Shown piece by piece: positions 1-6,496 of a stretch of 6,732 nt of DNA. Every line of letters starts with the position of its first letter. The first letter of the stretch is position 1. The notes under the pieces are model-generated. The model was not told the origin of the DNA. It did not search any database and saw only the letters and a program-made list of their open reading frames with translations. The position numbers were made by a program, and so were the translations under genes. The stretch is from Candidatus Kapaibacterium sp. (GTDB lineage Bacteria; Bacteroidota; Ignavibacteria; Kapaibacteriales; UBA961): positions 1-6,732 of the forward strand of contig JALRFC010000099.1 of NCBI GenBank assembly GCA_023253875.1. Reading direction: 5' to 3'.

Positions 1-5
1 ATTTC

Positions 6-650
6 ATGTTAGTAATGATGGCTTGTGTTACACTTCATGCACAAGTTCAAACTACGAGCAAAATCAAACTTGCCAGAGTGAAATATTCAGGTGGTGGAGA
101 TTGGTATAATGATCAATCTTCAGAAGTGAATTTATTGAAATATGTGAATGAGCATACCACCATACAAACTGAGCCTACATATGAATTTGTAGATCTCACT
201 ACAGATAATATATTTCTATATCCATTACTGTTTTTGACTGGTCATGGTACCATGAATCTTACTGAATCTGAAGCAAAGAGACTAAGAGCATATCTGGAGA
301 ATGGTGGATTTCTCTATATAGATGATGACTATGGTATGGATGCATCAATCAGAAAAGAAATGTCGAAAGTGTTTCCCAATCAGAAATTTGTGGAATTACC
401 TTTTTCGCATCCATTATATTCAGCACATTTCACATTTCCGAATGGACTGCCCAAAATTCATGAACATGATGCGAAACCACCTCAAGGATTGGGATTGTTT
501 CATGAAGGAAAATTATGTGTCTATTATACTTATGAGACAAATCCAAGCGATGGTTGGGCAGATCCTGATATTCATCATGATCCACCTGAGAAAAGGGAAG
601 CTTCACTCAAAATCGGAACCAATATCATTGTCTATGCATTGAGCAGATAA
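6..650 (+). CDS. DUF4159 domain-containing exported protein (5' end possibly outside window)
   Basis: Protein of unknown function that I recognise as DUF4159 by conserved blocks: RVKYSGGGDWYND (residues 25-36), LFLTGHG (75-81), the YLENGGFLYIDDDYGMD stretch with its acidic IDDDYG core (96-112), FVELPFSHPLY (128-138), PKIHEHDAKPPQGLGLFHEGKL (149-170) and a C-terminal TYETNPSDGWADPD block (175-188). The family is regarded as having a class I glutamine amidotransferase-like fold, but no catalytic activity is established. Residues 1-12 look like the hydrophobic core and cleavage site of a signal peptide (LHA before Q), so the mature protein is probably periplasmic. The first visible ATG leaves no positively charged n-region, and the preceding codon (3-5, TTC) is open in frame, so the true start probably lies left of the window. 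The stop at 648-650 is one base before the DUF4175 gene, which implies cotranscription. Family assignment is firm; role is unknown. Confidence 0.9.
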   Translation: MLVMMACVTLHAQVQTTSKIKLARVKYSGGGDWYNDQSSEVNLLKYVNEHTTIQTEPTYEFVDLTTDNIFLYPLLFLTGHGTMNLTESEAKRLRAYLENGGFLYIDDDYGMDASIRKEMSKVFPNQKFVELPFSHPLYSAHFTFPNGLPKIHEHDAKPPQGLGLFHEGKLCVYYTYETNPSDGWADPDIHHDPPEKREASLKIGTNIIVYALSR

Positions 651-651
651 T

Positions 652-3600
652 ATGCAGGAAATCACTCAACATCATTCATCCACAGAAGTTATTGATAGAC
701 TTCGTGCGGTACATAGAAAAGAGCAATTCATCAAATTGAATACTGCTCTCTTTCATGCTTTGTTGATTTTCGTGCTATTGGCAGTGTTCATTTCAGGAGT
801 GGAATTGATTGCGAATGGAAATATTGCATTCCGAACATTTCTATTCTTTGCATGGCTGACACTTTCGATTGGATCATGGATAGGTCTCAGTATTTTACCC
901 ATCATGCAATTGATGAAAACTTCCAGAGAAGATGTTCATTATTCTATTGCAGGACGTGTCGGTACAATATTTGAAGATATTAGAGATACCTTGCATAATG
1001 CATTGCAGATGATGTCCAATAAGGACCGCTATCCAGTTTCTGCTATGCCTTTTATCTATGCTGCCTTTGATGAAGTAGAAAGAAAAAGTCGAGACAAAAA
1101 TTTCTTTCAAATCATTGATGAACAAGAAAGAAAACGAGCACTCATATTGTTCATGTCAACGCTTGCCCTTTCCCTCCTCATGTTTATTGGAATAGCTCCA
1201 CTCAGAGATTCTTTACATAGAGTGATCCAATATCAGCAGTCTTTCATACCGCCTGCACCGTTTAGTTTGGACATTTCTCCAATACACAAAACAGTGCTTC
1301 GCGGAAGCAAGGAAGAAATTCTGATAAGTATAAAGGGAGCATTGCCACCGAAAATCATTTTGCATATCAAGGAAGATATGCAGGATGGATTTGATACAGT
1401 TGCTATCACAACTGATACTGCTCATGTCTATCATTATGACATTCCTTCAGCCAAGGCATCCATTACATTTTATGCTCAGGCTGATTGGCTCGCAGAGCAA
1501 GTATTGTCTCCAAGAGGTCGTATCGAAGTCATCGACAGACCTGAAATCCGTTCATTGTCTGGCACACTATCACCACCGACATATAGCAAACAATCGAGTA
1601 GGATTATTGATGAACAATCAGCAGATATTTTGGCTTTACGTGGAACTTCGGTCAAACTATCAATAGATGCGAATAAAGAACTCTCGAAAGCCTCTATACT
1701 GTTGTTGACCCCACGATTAACTTCAGATAATACGCCAACTGAGATAAAGCGCTATGATACAACATACATAGCCATGCATATTAACGGTGTACAAGCAAGT
1801 GGCTCATTCTCTGTCAATCGGGATGGAGAATATTGTATCAGCATTACCGACAAGGAAGGTCGTTCAAATAGCGAACCTATACATTATACTGTAACAGCTA
1901 TTCCCGATAATATTCCAACTATTTCTCTTCTTGAGCCACAAAGTGATGGCATACTGAATGAATCAGCGAGACTTCCCATTGCTGTACATATCAGTGATGA
2001 TTATGGATTTTCCTCTCTCAAATTACATTATCGTCTGATTGAGTCAGCATATGCACCACCGATGGAAACGTATGCATCATTGTCAATTCCATTTTCACCC
2101 AATGCAGGAGTCAGTGCAGATATTGGATATACATGGGATTTGAATCTCATAGGAATCGCTCCTAGTGACAAATATGAGTTCTATCTTGAAATAGCTGACA
2201 ATAATACAGTGACCGGACCCGGAAGAGCTCGAACCGGAATCATAACCGTACGATTGCCATCACTGGATGAAGTCTTGACGCAAGCAGATTCCATACAAGA
2301 TAAAGCACTTGAAACACTTGAAAAAACCGCGAAAGAAGCAGAAAAAATCGGAAAGGAATTAGAAGAATTGCAAAGAGAAATGCTCAAACAAGATCAGTCC
2401 ATGGAATGGAAGGATGTAAAGAATATTGAGAATATTCTCAAAAAACAAGCGGACTTACAAAAACAATTGTCAGAGATTGGTGAGCAATTGCAAGAAATGA
2501 CAAATGACTTGCAAGAGAAAAATGCATTGTCTCCCGAGACGATGCAGGAATATCAGAAACTGCAACAATTAATGAAAGAAATCAATTCTCCAGAACTGAG
2601 AAAAGCGATGGAGGCAATGCAAAAAGCAATGCAACAAGTGGATCCAGAGCAAATGCGTCAGGCAATGAAGACCATGAAATTTAATGAAGAAGAGTTCAAA
2701 AAGGGTATCGAACGAACAATGAATCTTCTCAAGCGCATGCAAGCAGAACAGAAAACCGATGCATTGATTCGCAGAGCAGAAGAACTTTCGCAGAAGCAAG
2801 ATGAATTATCGCAAAGAACGGAGAATACAAATCCCCGCGATGCACAACAAAAAGAGGAATTGAGTAATAATCAAGAAGCTTTACAAAAAGACATGAAAGA
2901 CATGGCATCTGAGCTCAAAGAATTGGAAGACTTGATGAAAGAGCTCAAGCAACAAATGCCAATGGATGAACTTGAAAAGGCAAAACAGGAATTGTCAGAA
3001 CAGGAAACATCCAAAGACATGCAAGAAGCTCAAGATGAAATACAAAAAGGACAGATGAATTCTTCTGCGCAAAAGCAGAAGAAGGCCTCGCAATCCATGA
3101 AAAAATTTGCGAAACAGATGAAACAGATGAAACAAGAAATGAAAAAGAACATGAATAAAGAAGCAATTAAGCAATTGCAGAAATCCGTTCAAGAAACTTT
3201 GTCACTTTCAAAGCAACAAGAAGCACAAAAATCCAAAAATCAAACATTGGATTTCAATTCTACCCAAATGCCTCAATCAGCACAGGAACAGTCAAAATTG
3301 CAAGAGCAATTGTCAAAAATGGCAGCGGAGCTTATGCAACTGTCACAGAAATCACAATCTGTGACACCGGAAATGGTCAAAGAAATGTCCAATGCAATGC
3401 AAGGCATGCAAAGAGCTTCTGAGCAATTGTCACAAAGAAATCCCCAAATGGCAGCTCAATCTCAATCACAAGCCATGAATGCTCTCAATAAAGCATCAAT
3501 AAACATGCAAGATGCTTTGAATAAATTACAAGGCGAAGGAGATGGCTCTTGTGATAATCCCGGTGGAAATGGTGAGCCAAAACCCGGCAGTGGAGGTTTC

Positions 3601-4146
3601 ATGCAACAATTACAAAATATGGCAGGAATGCAACAACAGATTAATCAGAATATGCCTCAACCGGGATTAGATGGTAGTTTATCGCCACAGCAACAACAGC
3701 AATTGGCAAGACTTGCCGCACAGCAAGGAAAAGCCCAACAAGCAATGCAGGAATTGGCAAAACAACAACAAGATCCAACCGGGAAAAAGAAAGCTCTCGG
3801 TGATTTGCAGCAAATAGCTGATGAAATGCAAGAAGTGGTCAGTTCAATGCAAAATGGAATGATTACACCTGAGACCAAAAGAAGACAAGATAAGATACTC
3901 TCACGATTGCTTGATGCAACGCGATCAATCAATGAGAGAGATTATGAAATGAAGAGAGAAGCAAGAAGCGGACAAGACATTATTGGTAAAAATCCACCTC
4001 CATTGGATTTGTCAACACCTGAAAGCAGACAAAGAGCCATGCAAGATGTCTTGAGATCACTTGGCAAAGGATATACAAAAGACTATGAAATCATGATTCG
4101 CCAATATTTCGATCGATTGCAGAAAGTACAAGGAATCATGAGATGA
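652..4146 (+). CDS. DUF4175-type large membrane-anchored coiled-coil protein
   Basis: A 1164-residue protein of unknown biochemical function. Hydrophobic segments lie at about 33-53, 62-87 and 163-181. Positive residues before TM1 (RLRAVHRKEQ) and before TM3 (ERKR) put the N-terminus and the 88-162 loop inside, leaving 182-1164 in the periplasm. Residues about 200-535 are beta-rich and Ig-like, including the IEVIDRPEIRSL / LSPPTYSKQ block (291-314) and a SISDDYGFSSLKLHYR-like strand pair around 446-461 typical of this family. Residues about 540-960 are Gln/Lys/Glu/Met-rich coiled coil, then comes a Gly/Pro linker (961-982), a Gln-rich stretch (984-1070) and a conserved-looking C-terminus ending IMIRQYFDRLQK. 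Only two cysteines are present, C395 and C967. The start follows the DUF4159 stop by one base with no clear Shine-Dalgarno; the end overlaps the next gene as ATGA. Pairing with DUF4159 supports the family call. A structural or scaffolding envelope role is inference. Confidence 0.85.
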   Translation: MQEITQHHSSTEVIDRLRAVHRKEQFIKLNTALFHALLIFVLLAVFISGVELIANGNIAFRTFLFFAWLTLSIGSWIGLSILPIMQLMKTSREDVHYSIAGRVGTIFEDIRDTLHNALQMMSNKDRYPVSAMPFIYAAFDEVERKSRDKNFFQIIDEQERKRALILFMSTLALSLLMFIGIAPLRDSLHRVIQYQQSFIPPAPFSLDISPIHKTVLRGSKEEILISIKGALPPKIILHIKEDMQDGFDTVAITTDTAHVYHYDIPSAKASITFYAQADWLAEQVLSPRGRIEVIDRPEIRSLSGTLSPPTYSKQSSRIIDEQSADILALRGTSVKLSIDANKELSKASILLLTPRLTSDNTPTEIKRYDTTYIAMHINGVQASGSFSVNRDGEYCISITDKEGRSNSEPIHYTVTAIPDNIPTISLLEPQSDGILNESARLPIAVHISDDYGFSSLKLHYRLIESAYAPPMETYASLSIPFSPNAGVSADIGYTWDLNLIGIAPSDKYEFYLEIADNNTVTGPGRARTGIITVRLPSLDEVLTQADSIQDKALETLEKTAKEAEKIGKELEELQREMLKQDQSMEWKDVKNIENILKKQADLQKQLSEIGEQLQEMTNDLQEKNALSPETMQEYQKLQQLMKEINSPELRKAMEAMQKAMQQVDPEQMRQAMKTMKFNEEEFKKGIERTMNLLKRMQAEQKTDALIRRAEELSQKQDELSQRTENTNPRDAQQKEELSNNQEALQKDMKDMASELKELEDLMKELKQQMPMDELEKAKQELSEQETSKDMQEAQDEIQKGQMNSSAQKQKKASQSMKKFAKQMKQMKQEMKKNMNKEAIKQLQKSVQETLSLSKQQEAQKSKNQTLDFNSTQMPQSAQEQSKLQEQLSKMAAELMQLSQKSQSVTPEMVKEMSNAMQGMQRASEQLSQRNPQMAAQSQSQAMNALNKASINMQDALNKLQGEGDGSCDNPGGNGEPKPGSGGFMQQLQNMAGMQQQINQNMPQPGLDGSLSPQQQQQLARLAAQQGKAQQAMQELAKQQQDPTGKKKALGDLQQIADEMQEVVSSMQNGMITPETKRRQDKILSRLLDATRSINERDYEMKREARSGQDIIGKNPPPLDLSTPESRQRAMQDVLRSLGKGYTKDYEIMIRQYFDRLQKVQGIMR
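2272..3948 (+). other. Low-complexity Gln/Met/Lys/Glu-rich coiled-coil coding segment
   Basis: Residues about 541-1099 of the DUF4175-type protein, encoded by A-rich, purine-rich + strand DNA. Long amphipathic heptad-like runs occur (for example KIGKELEELQREML at 565-578 and MKRMQ/MQKAM/KQMKQMKQEM patterns between 640 and 835). By hand count about 44 of these 560 residues are methionine, and glutamine is even more frequent, including QQQQQ at 1013-1017. A 9-bp direct repeat occurs as two copies at 3111-3128. The Cys-rich open frames on the opposite strand are by-products of these CAA/CAG codons. Confidence 0.75.
3532..3597 (+). other. Gly/Pro-rich linker in the DUF4175-type protein, containing C967
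   Basis: Residues 961-982 break the coiled coil with a Gly-, Pro-, Asn- and Asp-rich segment (GEGDGSCDNPGG followed by NGEPKPGSGG). It probably forms a flexible hinge between the main coil and the Gln-rich C-terminal helices. It carries one of only two cysteines of the protein (codon 3550-3552). Confidence 0.65.
4130..4134 (+). promoter_or_regulatory. Shine-Dalgarno for the TlpA-like gene
   Basis: AAGGA lies 8 nt upstream of the ATG at 4143, inside the last codons of the DUF4175 gene. Together with the ATGA stop/start overlap it supports 4143 as the start and suggests translational coupling. Confidence 0.6.
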
Positions 4147-4616
4147 ACATTGCGCTCATGCTTATATTCTTCACAACTGTACAGGGATTTGCCCAAGTTC
4201 GTACCGTCAAAATTGAGGCATTGACTTCATTGCTTAATAATGATGTGGATTCCATCTATGTCATGAACTTTTGGGCTACATGGTGCAAACCATGCATTGA
4301 AGAATTGCCTTTTTTTGAAGAAGCACATGTCACCTTTGCTGACAAGAATGTTAAAGTCATTCTTGTTAGTCTGGACTCTCCTTCGGAACTTGATAGGGTA
4401 CTTTTGCCTTTTATAAAGAAGAAAAATATAACATCGGAAATTCTGCTATTGGATGAAAGCAATCCAAATAGTTGGATAGACAAAATAGAGAAACAATGGA
4501 CAGGTTCATTGCCTGCAACCATTATTCAAGATAATCGAACAAAGAAGAGACTGTTTTTTGAACAGCAATTAGAAAAAGAACAATTATTTACAACTATACA
4601 ATCCTTATTGGAGTAA
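4143..4616 (+). CDS. Exported TlpA/ResA-like thioredoxin-fold protein
   Basis: Thiol-disulfide oxidoreductase of the TlpA/ResA-like group, 157 residues, which fits a signal peptide plus one thioredoxin domain. Residues 1-18 (MNIALMLIFFTTVQGFAQ) form a hydrophobic leader with a plausible cleavage after FA, though without the usual Lys/Arg at the N-terminus. The active site is FWATWCKPC with C48 and C51, preceded by a YVMNFW beta strand. The cis-proline is P124 in GSLPATII. LVSLDSP (74-80) matches the strand after the first helix pair. The WCxPC form and PFFEEAH helix are those of reductant-type TlpA proteins that keep extracytoplasmic thiols reduced. The gene overlaps DUF4175 by 4 bp and is followed after 4 nt by a second thioredoxin-fold gene, so it may serve envelope proteins encoded in the same transcript. 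Fold and active site are clear; substrate is unknown. Confidence 0.88.
   Translation: MNIALMLIFFTTVQGFAQVRTVKIEALTSLLNNDVDSIYVMNFWATWCKPCIEELPFFEEAHVTFADKNVKVILVSLDSPSELDRVLLPFIKKKNITSEILLLDESNPNSWIDKIEKQWTGSLPATIIQDNRTKKRLFFEQQLEKEQLFTTIQSLLE
4610..4613 (+). promoter_or_regulatory. Shine-Dalgarno for the second thioredoxin-fold gene
   Basis: GGAG ends 7 nt before the ATG at 4621 and overlaps the last codons and stop of the preceding gene. It supports the chosen start and translation linked to the upstream gene. Confidence 0.65.
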
Positions 4617-4620
4617 ACTC

Positions 4621-5223
4621 ATGAAATCCATGATGATGGCCTTATTATTGTTTTGTGCAGTACATGCATTCTCTGCTGAAGGTTTGAAAATTGGTGATGA
4701 TGCTGTTGATTTTTCACTTAAGAATATTGATGGATCAATGATTTCCTTGGCGAATTATTCCAATGACAAAGGAATAGTCGTCATTTTCACTTGTAATCAT
4801 TGTCCATTTTCTAAAGCCTATGAAGATCGCATCATTGATTTACACAATACATATTCCAAAAAAGGATATCCGGTACTTGCGATTAATCCAAATGACCCAA
4901 TATCCGTTCCTGAGGATTCTTTTGACAACATGAAAGAGCGAGCAAAGGAAAAAGGATTCACTTTTAAATATGTGATTGATGAAACACAATCCATTGCAAA
5001 ACACTATGGTGCAACTCGTACACCACATGTTTATCTGCTAAAAAAACAATCAGGTAATACCTTCAAGATTGCATATATCGGAGCGATTGATGATAATCAT
5101 AGCGATGCAAGCTCAGTAAAAGAGCGATATCTATCGAATGCTATTGAATCTTTGATCGCTGAAAAAGCGCCTATGCCTGAGACTACAAAAGCAATCGGCT
5201 GTTCAATCAAATGGAAAAAGTGA
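4621..5223 (+). CDS. Exported thioredoxin-family (AhpC/TSA-like) protein with CNHC active site
   Basis: A 200-residue thioredoxin-fold protein of the AhpC/TSA-redoxin type. Residues 1-19 (MKSMMMALLLFCAVHAFSA) are a typical signal peptide. The mature start LKIGDDAVDFSLKNIDG (22-38) is the usual redoxin N-terminal strand pair. The active site is FTCNHCPFSKAYEDR (56-70), with C58 and C61 spaced as CxxC. The TRTPHVYL segment (132-139) holds the cis-proline P135. The ending AIGCSIKWKK (191-200) is a motif I associate with this subfamily and provides a further cysteine, C194. Members are annotated only as thioredoxin family protein; whether they act as reductase, peroxidase or in another way is not settled. 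The gene lies 4 nt after the TlpA-like gene and has a good GGAG ribosome-binding site. It differs clearly from its neighbour in active site and length, so it is not a simple tandem duplicate. Confidence 0.87.
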   Translation: MKSMMMALLLFCAVHAFSAEGLKIGDDAVDFSLKNIDGSMISLANYSNDKGIVVIFTCNHCPFSKAYEDRIIDLHNTYSKKGYPVLAINPNDPISVPEDSFDNMKERAKEKGFTFKYVIDETQSIAKHYGATRTPHVYLLKKQSGNTFKIAYIGAIDDNHSDASSVKERYLSNAIESLIAEKAPMPETTKAIGCSIKWKK

Positions 5224-5233
5224 CGGAATACAA

Positions 5234-6082
5234 ATGAATATTGGACCTTATACTGTTGACATTTTTGATACCGGTGATTTCGCTCTCGATGGCGGCGCAA
5301 TGTTTGGGGTAGTTCCAAAGACATTGTGGACCAAGGCATATCATCCGGGTGATGCCTTCAATCGTATTGATATGACCTCCCGAAGTCTACTCATACAAGG
5401 TAATGGAAAGATCATTCTCATAGATACAGGATGCGGACATAAAATGTCTGAAAAACTTGAATCCATCTATCGAGTGGATTATTCTAGAGCATCTGTCGAA
5501 CATTCACTGAAGAGTTTTGCCATCACACCGGAAGATATCACGGATGTCATATTGACCCATCTTCATTTTGATCATGTAGGTGGTGCAACCAAGAAAATGC
5601 CAAATGGAGAAATTGTTCCAACATTTCCGAATGCCAAGTATCATGTTCAACAAGAACAATTGCAATGGGCTATTGCTCCAACTGAAAAAGATCGTGCTTC
5701 ATTTATGACCGAAAATTGGGATCCATTGATTGCCAATGGCATGTTGAATTGTATTGATGGAGACGGCGAGTTATTTCCTGGAATACATGTTGAAAGAGTC
5801 TATGGTCATACGCAAGCACTTCAGATGATACACCTTTCCGATTCAGAACATCATATTGTCTTTCCCGCAGATCTGATACCAACAAGAGCGCATATACCTG
5901 TTCCATATGTGATGGGCTATGATAATTTTCCATTGACCAGTATGAAAGAAAAGGAATCTCTCTTAACAAGAGCTGTTGAACAGAAATGGATATTGTGTTT
6001 TGAACATGATGCATTTTCGGTTGCAAGTACAGTCAAGAAAACTGAAAAGGGATTCATGTTTGATGAAATGGTGAGTATTTGA
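5234..6082 (+). CDS. MBL-fold metallohydrolase
   Basis: Metallo-beta-lactamase-fold hydrolase of 282 residues, probably cytosolic since no signal peptide is present. Metal ligands are visible: LTHLHFDHVGG gives the HxHxDH motif (H109, H111, D113, H114), GHT gives H192, PADLIPT gives D213, and FEHD gives H258, a full set for a dinuclear site. IDTGCG (63-68) is the usual strand and turn after the N-terminal sheet. The PADLIPTRAHIPVPYVMGYD region resembles a clade of uncharacterised MBL-fold proteins (lactonase-like or YtnP-like in general annotation), in which GHT is not followed by PG. The substrate cannot be read from sequence; a lactonase, esterase or other hydrolase is possible. It starts 10 nt after the thioredoxin gene with only a weak GGA (5225-5227), and its TGA stop shares a base with the ATG of the Rieske gene. 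Confidence 0.9.
   Translation: MNIGPYTVDIFDTGDFALDGGAMFGVVPKTLWTKAYHPGDAFNRIDMTSRSLLIQGNGKIILIDTGCGHKMSEKLESIYRVDYSRASVEHSLKSFAITPEDITDVILTHLHFDHVGGATKKMPNGEIVPTFPNAKYHVQQEQLQWAIAPTEKDRASFMTENWDPLIANGMLNCIDGDGELFPGIHVERVYGHTQALQMIHLSDSEHHIVFPADLIPTRAHIPVPYVMGYDNFPLTSMKEKESLLTRAVEQKWILCFEHDAFSVASTVKKTEKGFMFDEMVSI
6070..6074 (+). promoter_or_regulatory. Shine-Dalgarno-like GGTGA that favours the ATG start of the Rieske gene
   Basis: GGTGA is complementary to the 16S rRNA 3' tail (part of GGAGGTGATC) and ends 7 nt before the ATG at 6082. This spacing favours ATG over the in-frame TTG at 6079 as the start. Confidence 0.45.
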
Positions 6083-6492
6083 TGTCAGATTCGGAAGCAT
6101 CTTCATTCGAGAAAGCAATTGCTTCATTTGAGTGTATGTCATTCGAAGGAAGAGAATATCTTCGCATTTGCTCCTCCAATGAGGTTTTTCAGAAAAAAGG
6201 AAAGAATGTCTTTTTTGATGAAGATGTGCAGATAGCCATTATTCGAGATGGCAATGAACTCTATGCAGTCTCGAATATTTGTCCTCATCAATATGCTGCC
6301 GTGATATGTGATGGACTCATTGAAGAGGGAACAGTGACATGCCCTCTTCATGGTTGGATTTATTCTTTGGATTCCGGTAAAGCATTGGGTAGCAATGCAC
6401 GATTAAAGACATATCATGTCTTTGAATGGAATGATGGAATTTGGCTGGAAAAACCTGTACAATTAACTCCACTTTGGCTTCGTAATTTCTGA
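6082..6492 (+). CDS. Rieske [2Fe-2S] domain protein
   Basis: Small Rieske protein of 136 residues, the size of a stand-alone ferredoxin-like or NirD-like Rieske protein rather than an oxygenase alpha subunit. Cluster ligands are visible as CPH (C67, H69) and, 17 residues later, CPLH (C87, H90), followed by GWIYSLDSGKA, the usual strand after the second ligand pair. The preceding strands VQIAIIRDGNELYAVSNI fit the Rieske fold. A further cysteine, C76, lies between the ligand pairs and could be structural. No signal peptide or membrane anchor is seen, so it is probably a cytosolic electron carrier or regulatory subunit. I chose the ATG at 6082, which overlaps the MBL stop as TGATG; a TTG at 6079 would add one residue. 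It is followed after 4 nt by queG. The redox partner is unknown; the neighbouring MBL and QueG proteins are candidates by position only. Confidence 0.88.
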   Translation: MSDSEASSFEKAIASFECMSFEGREYLRICSSNEVFQKKGKNVFFDEDVQIAIIRDGNELYAVSNICPHQYAAVICDGLIEEGTVTCPLHGWIYSLDSGKALGSNARLKTYHVFEWNDGIWLEKPVQLTPLWLRNF

Positions 6493-6496
6493 TAGA

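Noticed and set aside
322..642. 106-residue + strand frame inside the DUF4159 gene
   Set aside because: It is fully nested in a gene with strong family conservation in another frame, and its product shows no recognisable domain.
3060..3083. Hairpin with a 9-bp stem and 6-nt loop (TTCTTCTGC / GCAGAAGAA), considered as a terminator
   Set aside because: It has no following T-run, lies mid-gene in repetitive coding sequence, and such a stem is expected by chance in a window of this size.
3111..3128. Two-copy 9-bp direct repeat (GAAACAGAT), considered as a repeat array
   Set aside because: Only two exact copies, explained by the KQMKQM coding pattern.
2460..3715. Many CAATTG hexamers, considered as a dispersed motif
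   Set aside because: They arise from the Gln-Leu codon pair CAA-TTG or overlapping codons in a Gln/Leu-rich coil; they show no regular spacing.
3657..3932. Cys-rich open frame on the - strand (91 residues)
   Set aside because: It lies opposite the Gln-rich part of the DUF4175 gene; the CCCC runs are the antisense reading of CAA/CAG codons, and the frame lacks its own context or start signal.
5703..6026. 107-residue - strand frame opposite the MBL gene
   Set aside because: It overlaps codons for conserved metal-ligand motifs on the + strand, and its product matches nothing I recognise.
6079..6081. TTG as start of the Rieske gene
   Set aside because: The adjacent ATG at 6082 is a stronger start, forms the common TGATG overlap with the upstream stop, and has better spacing from GGTGA.
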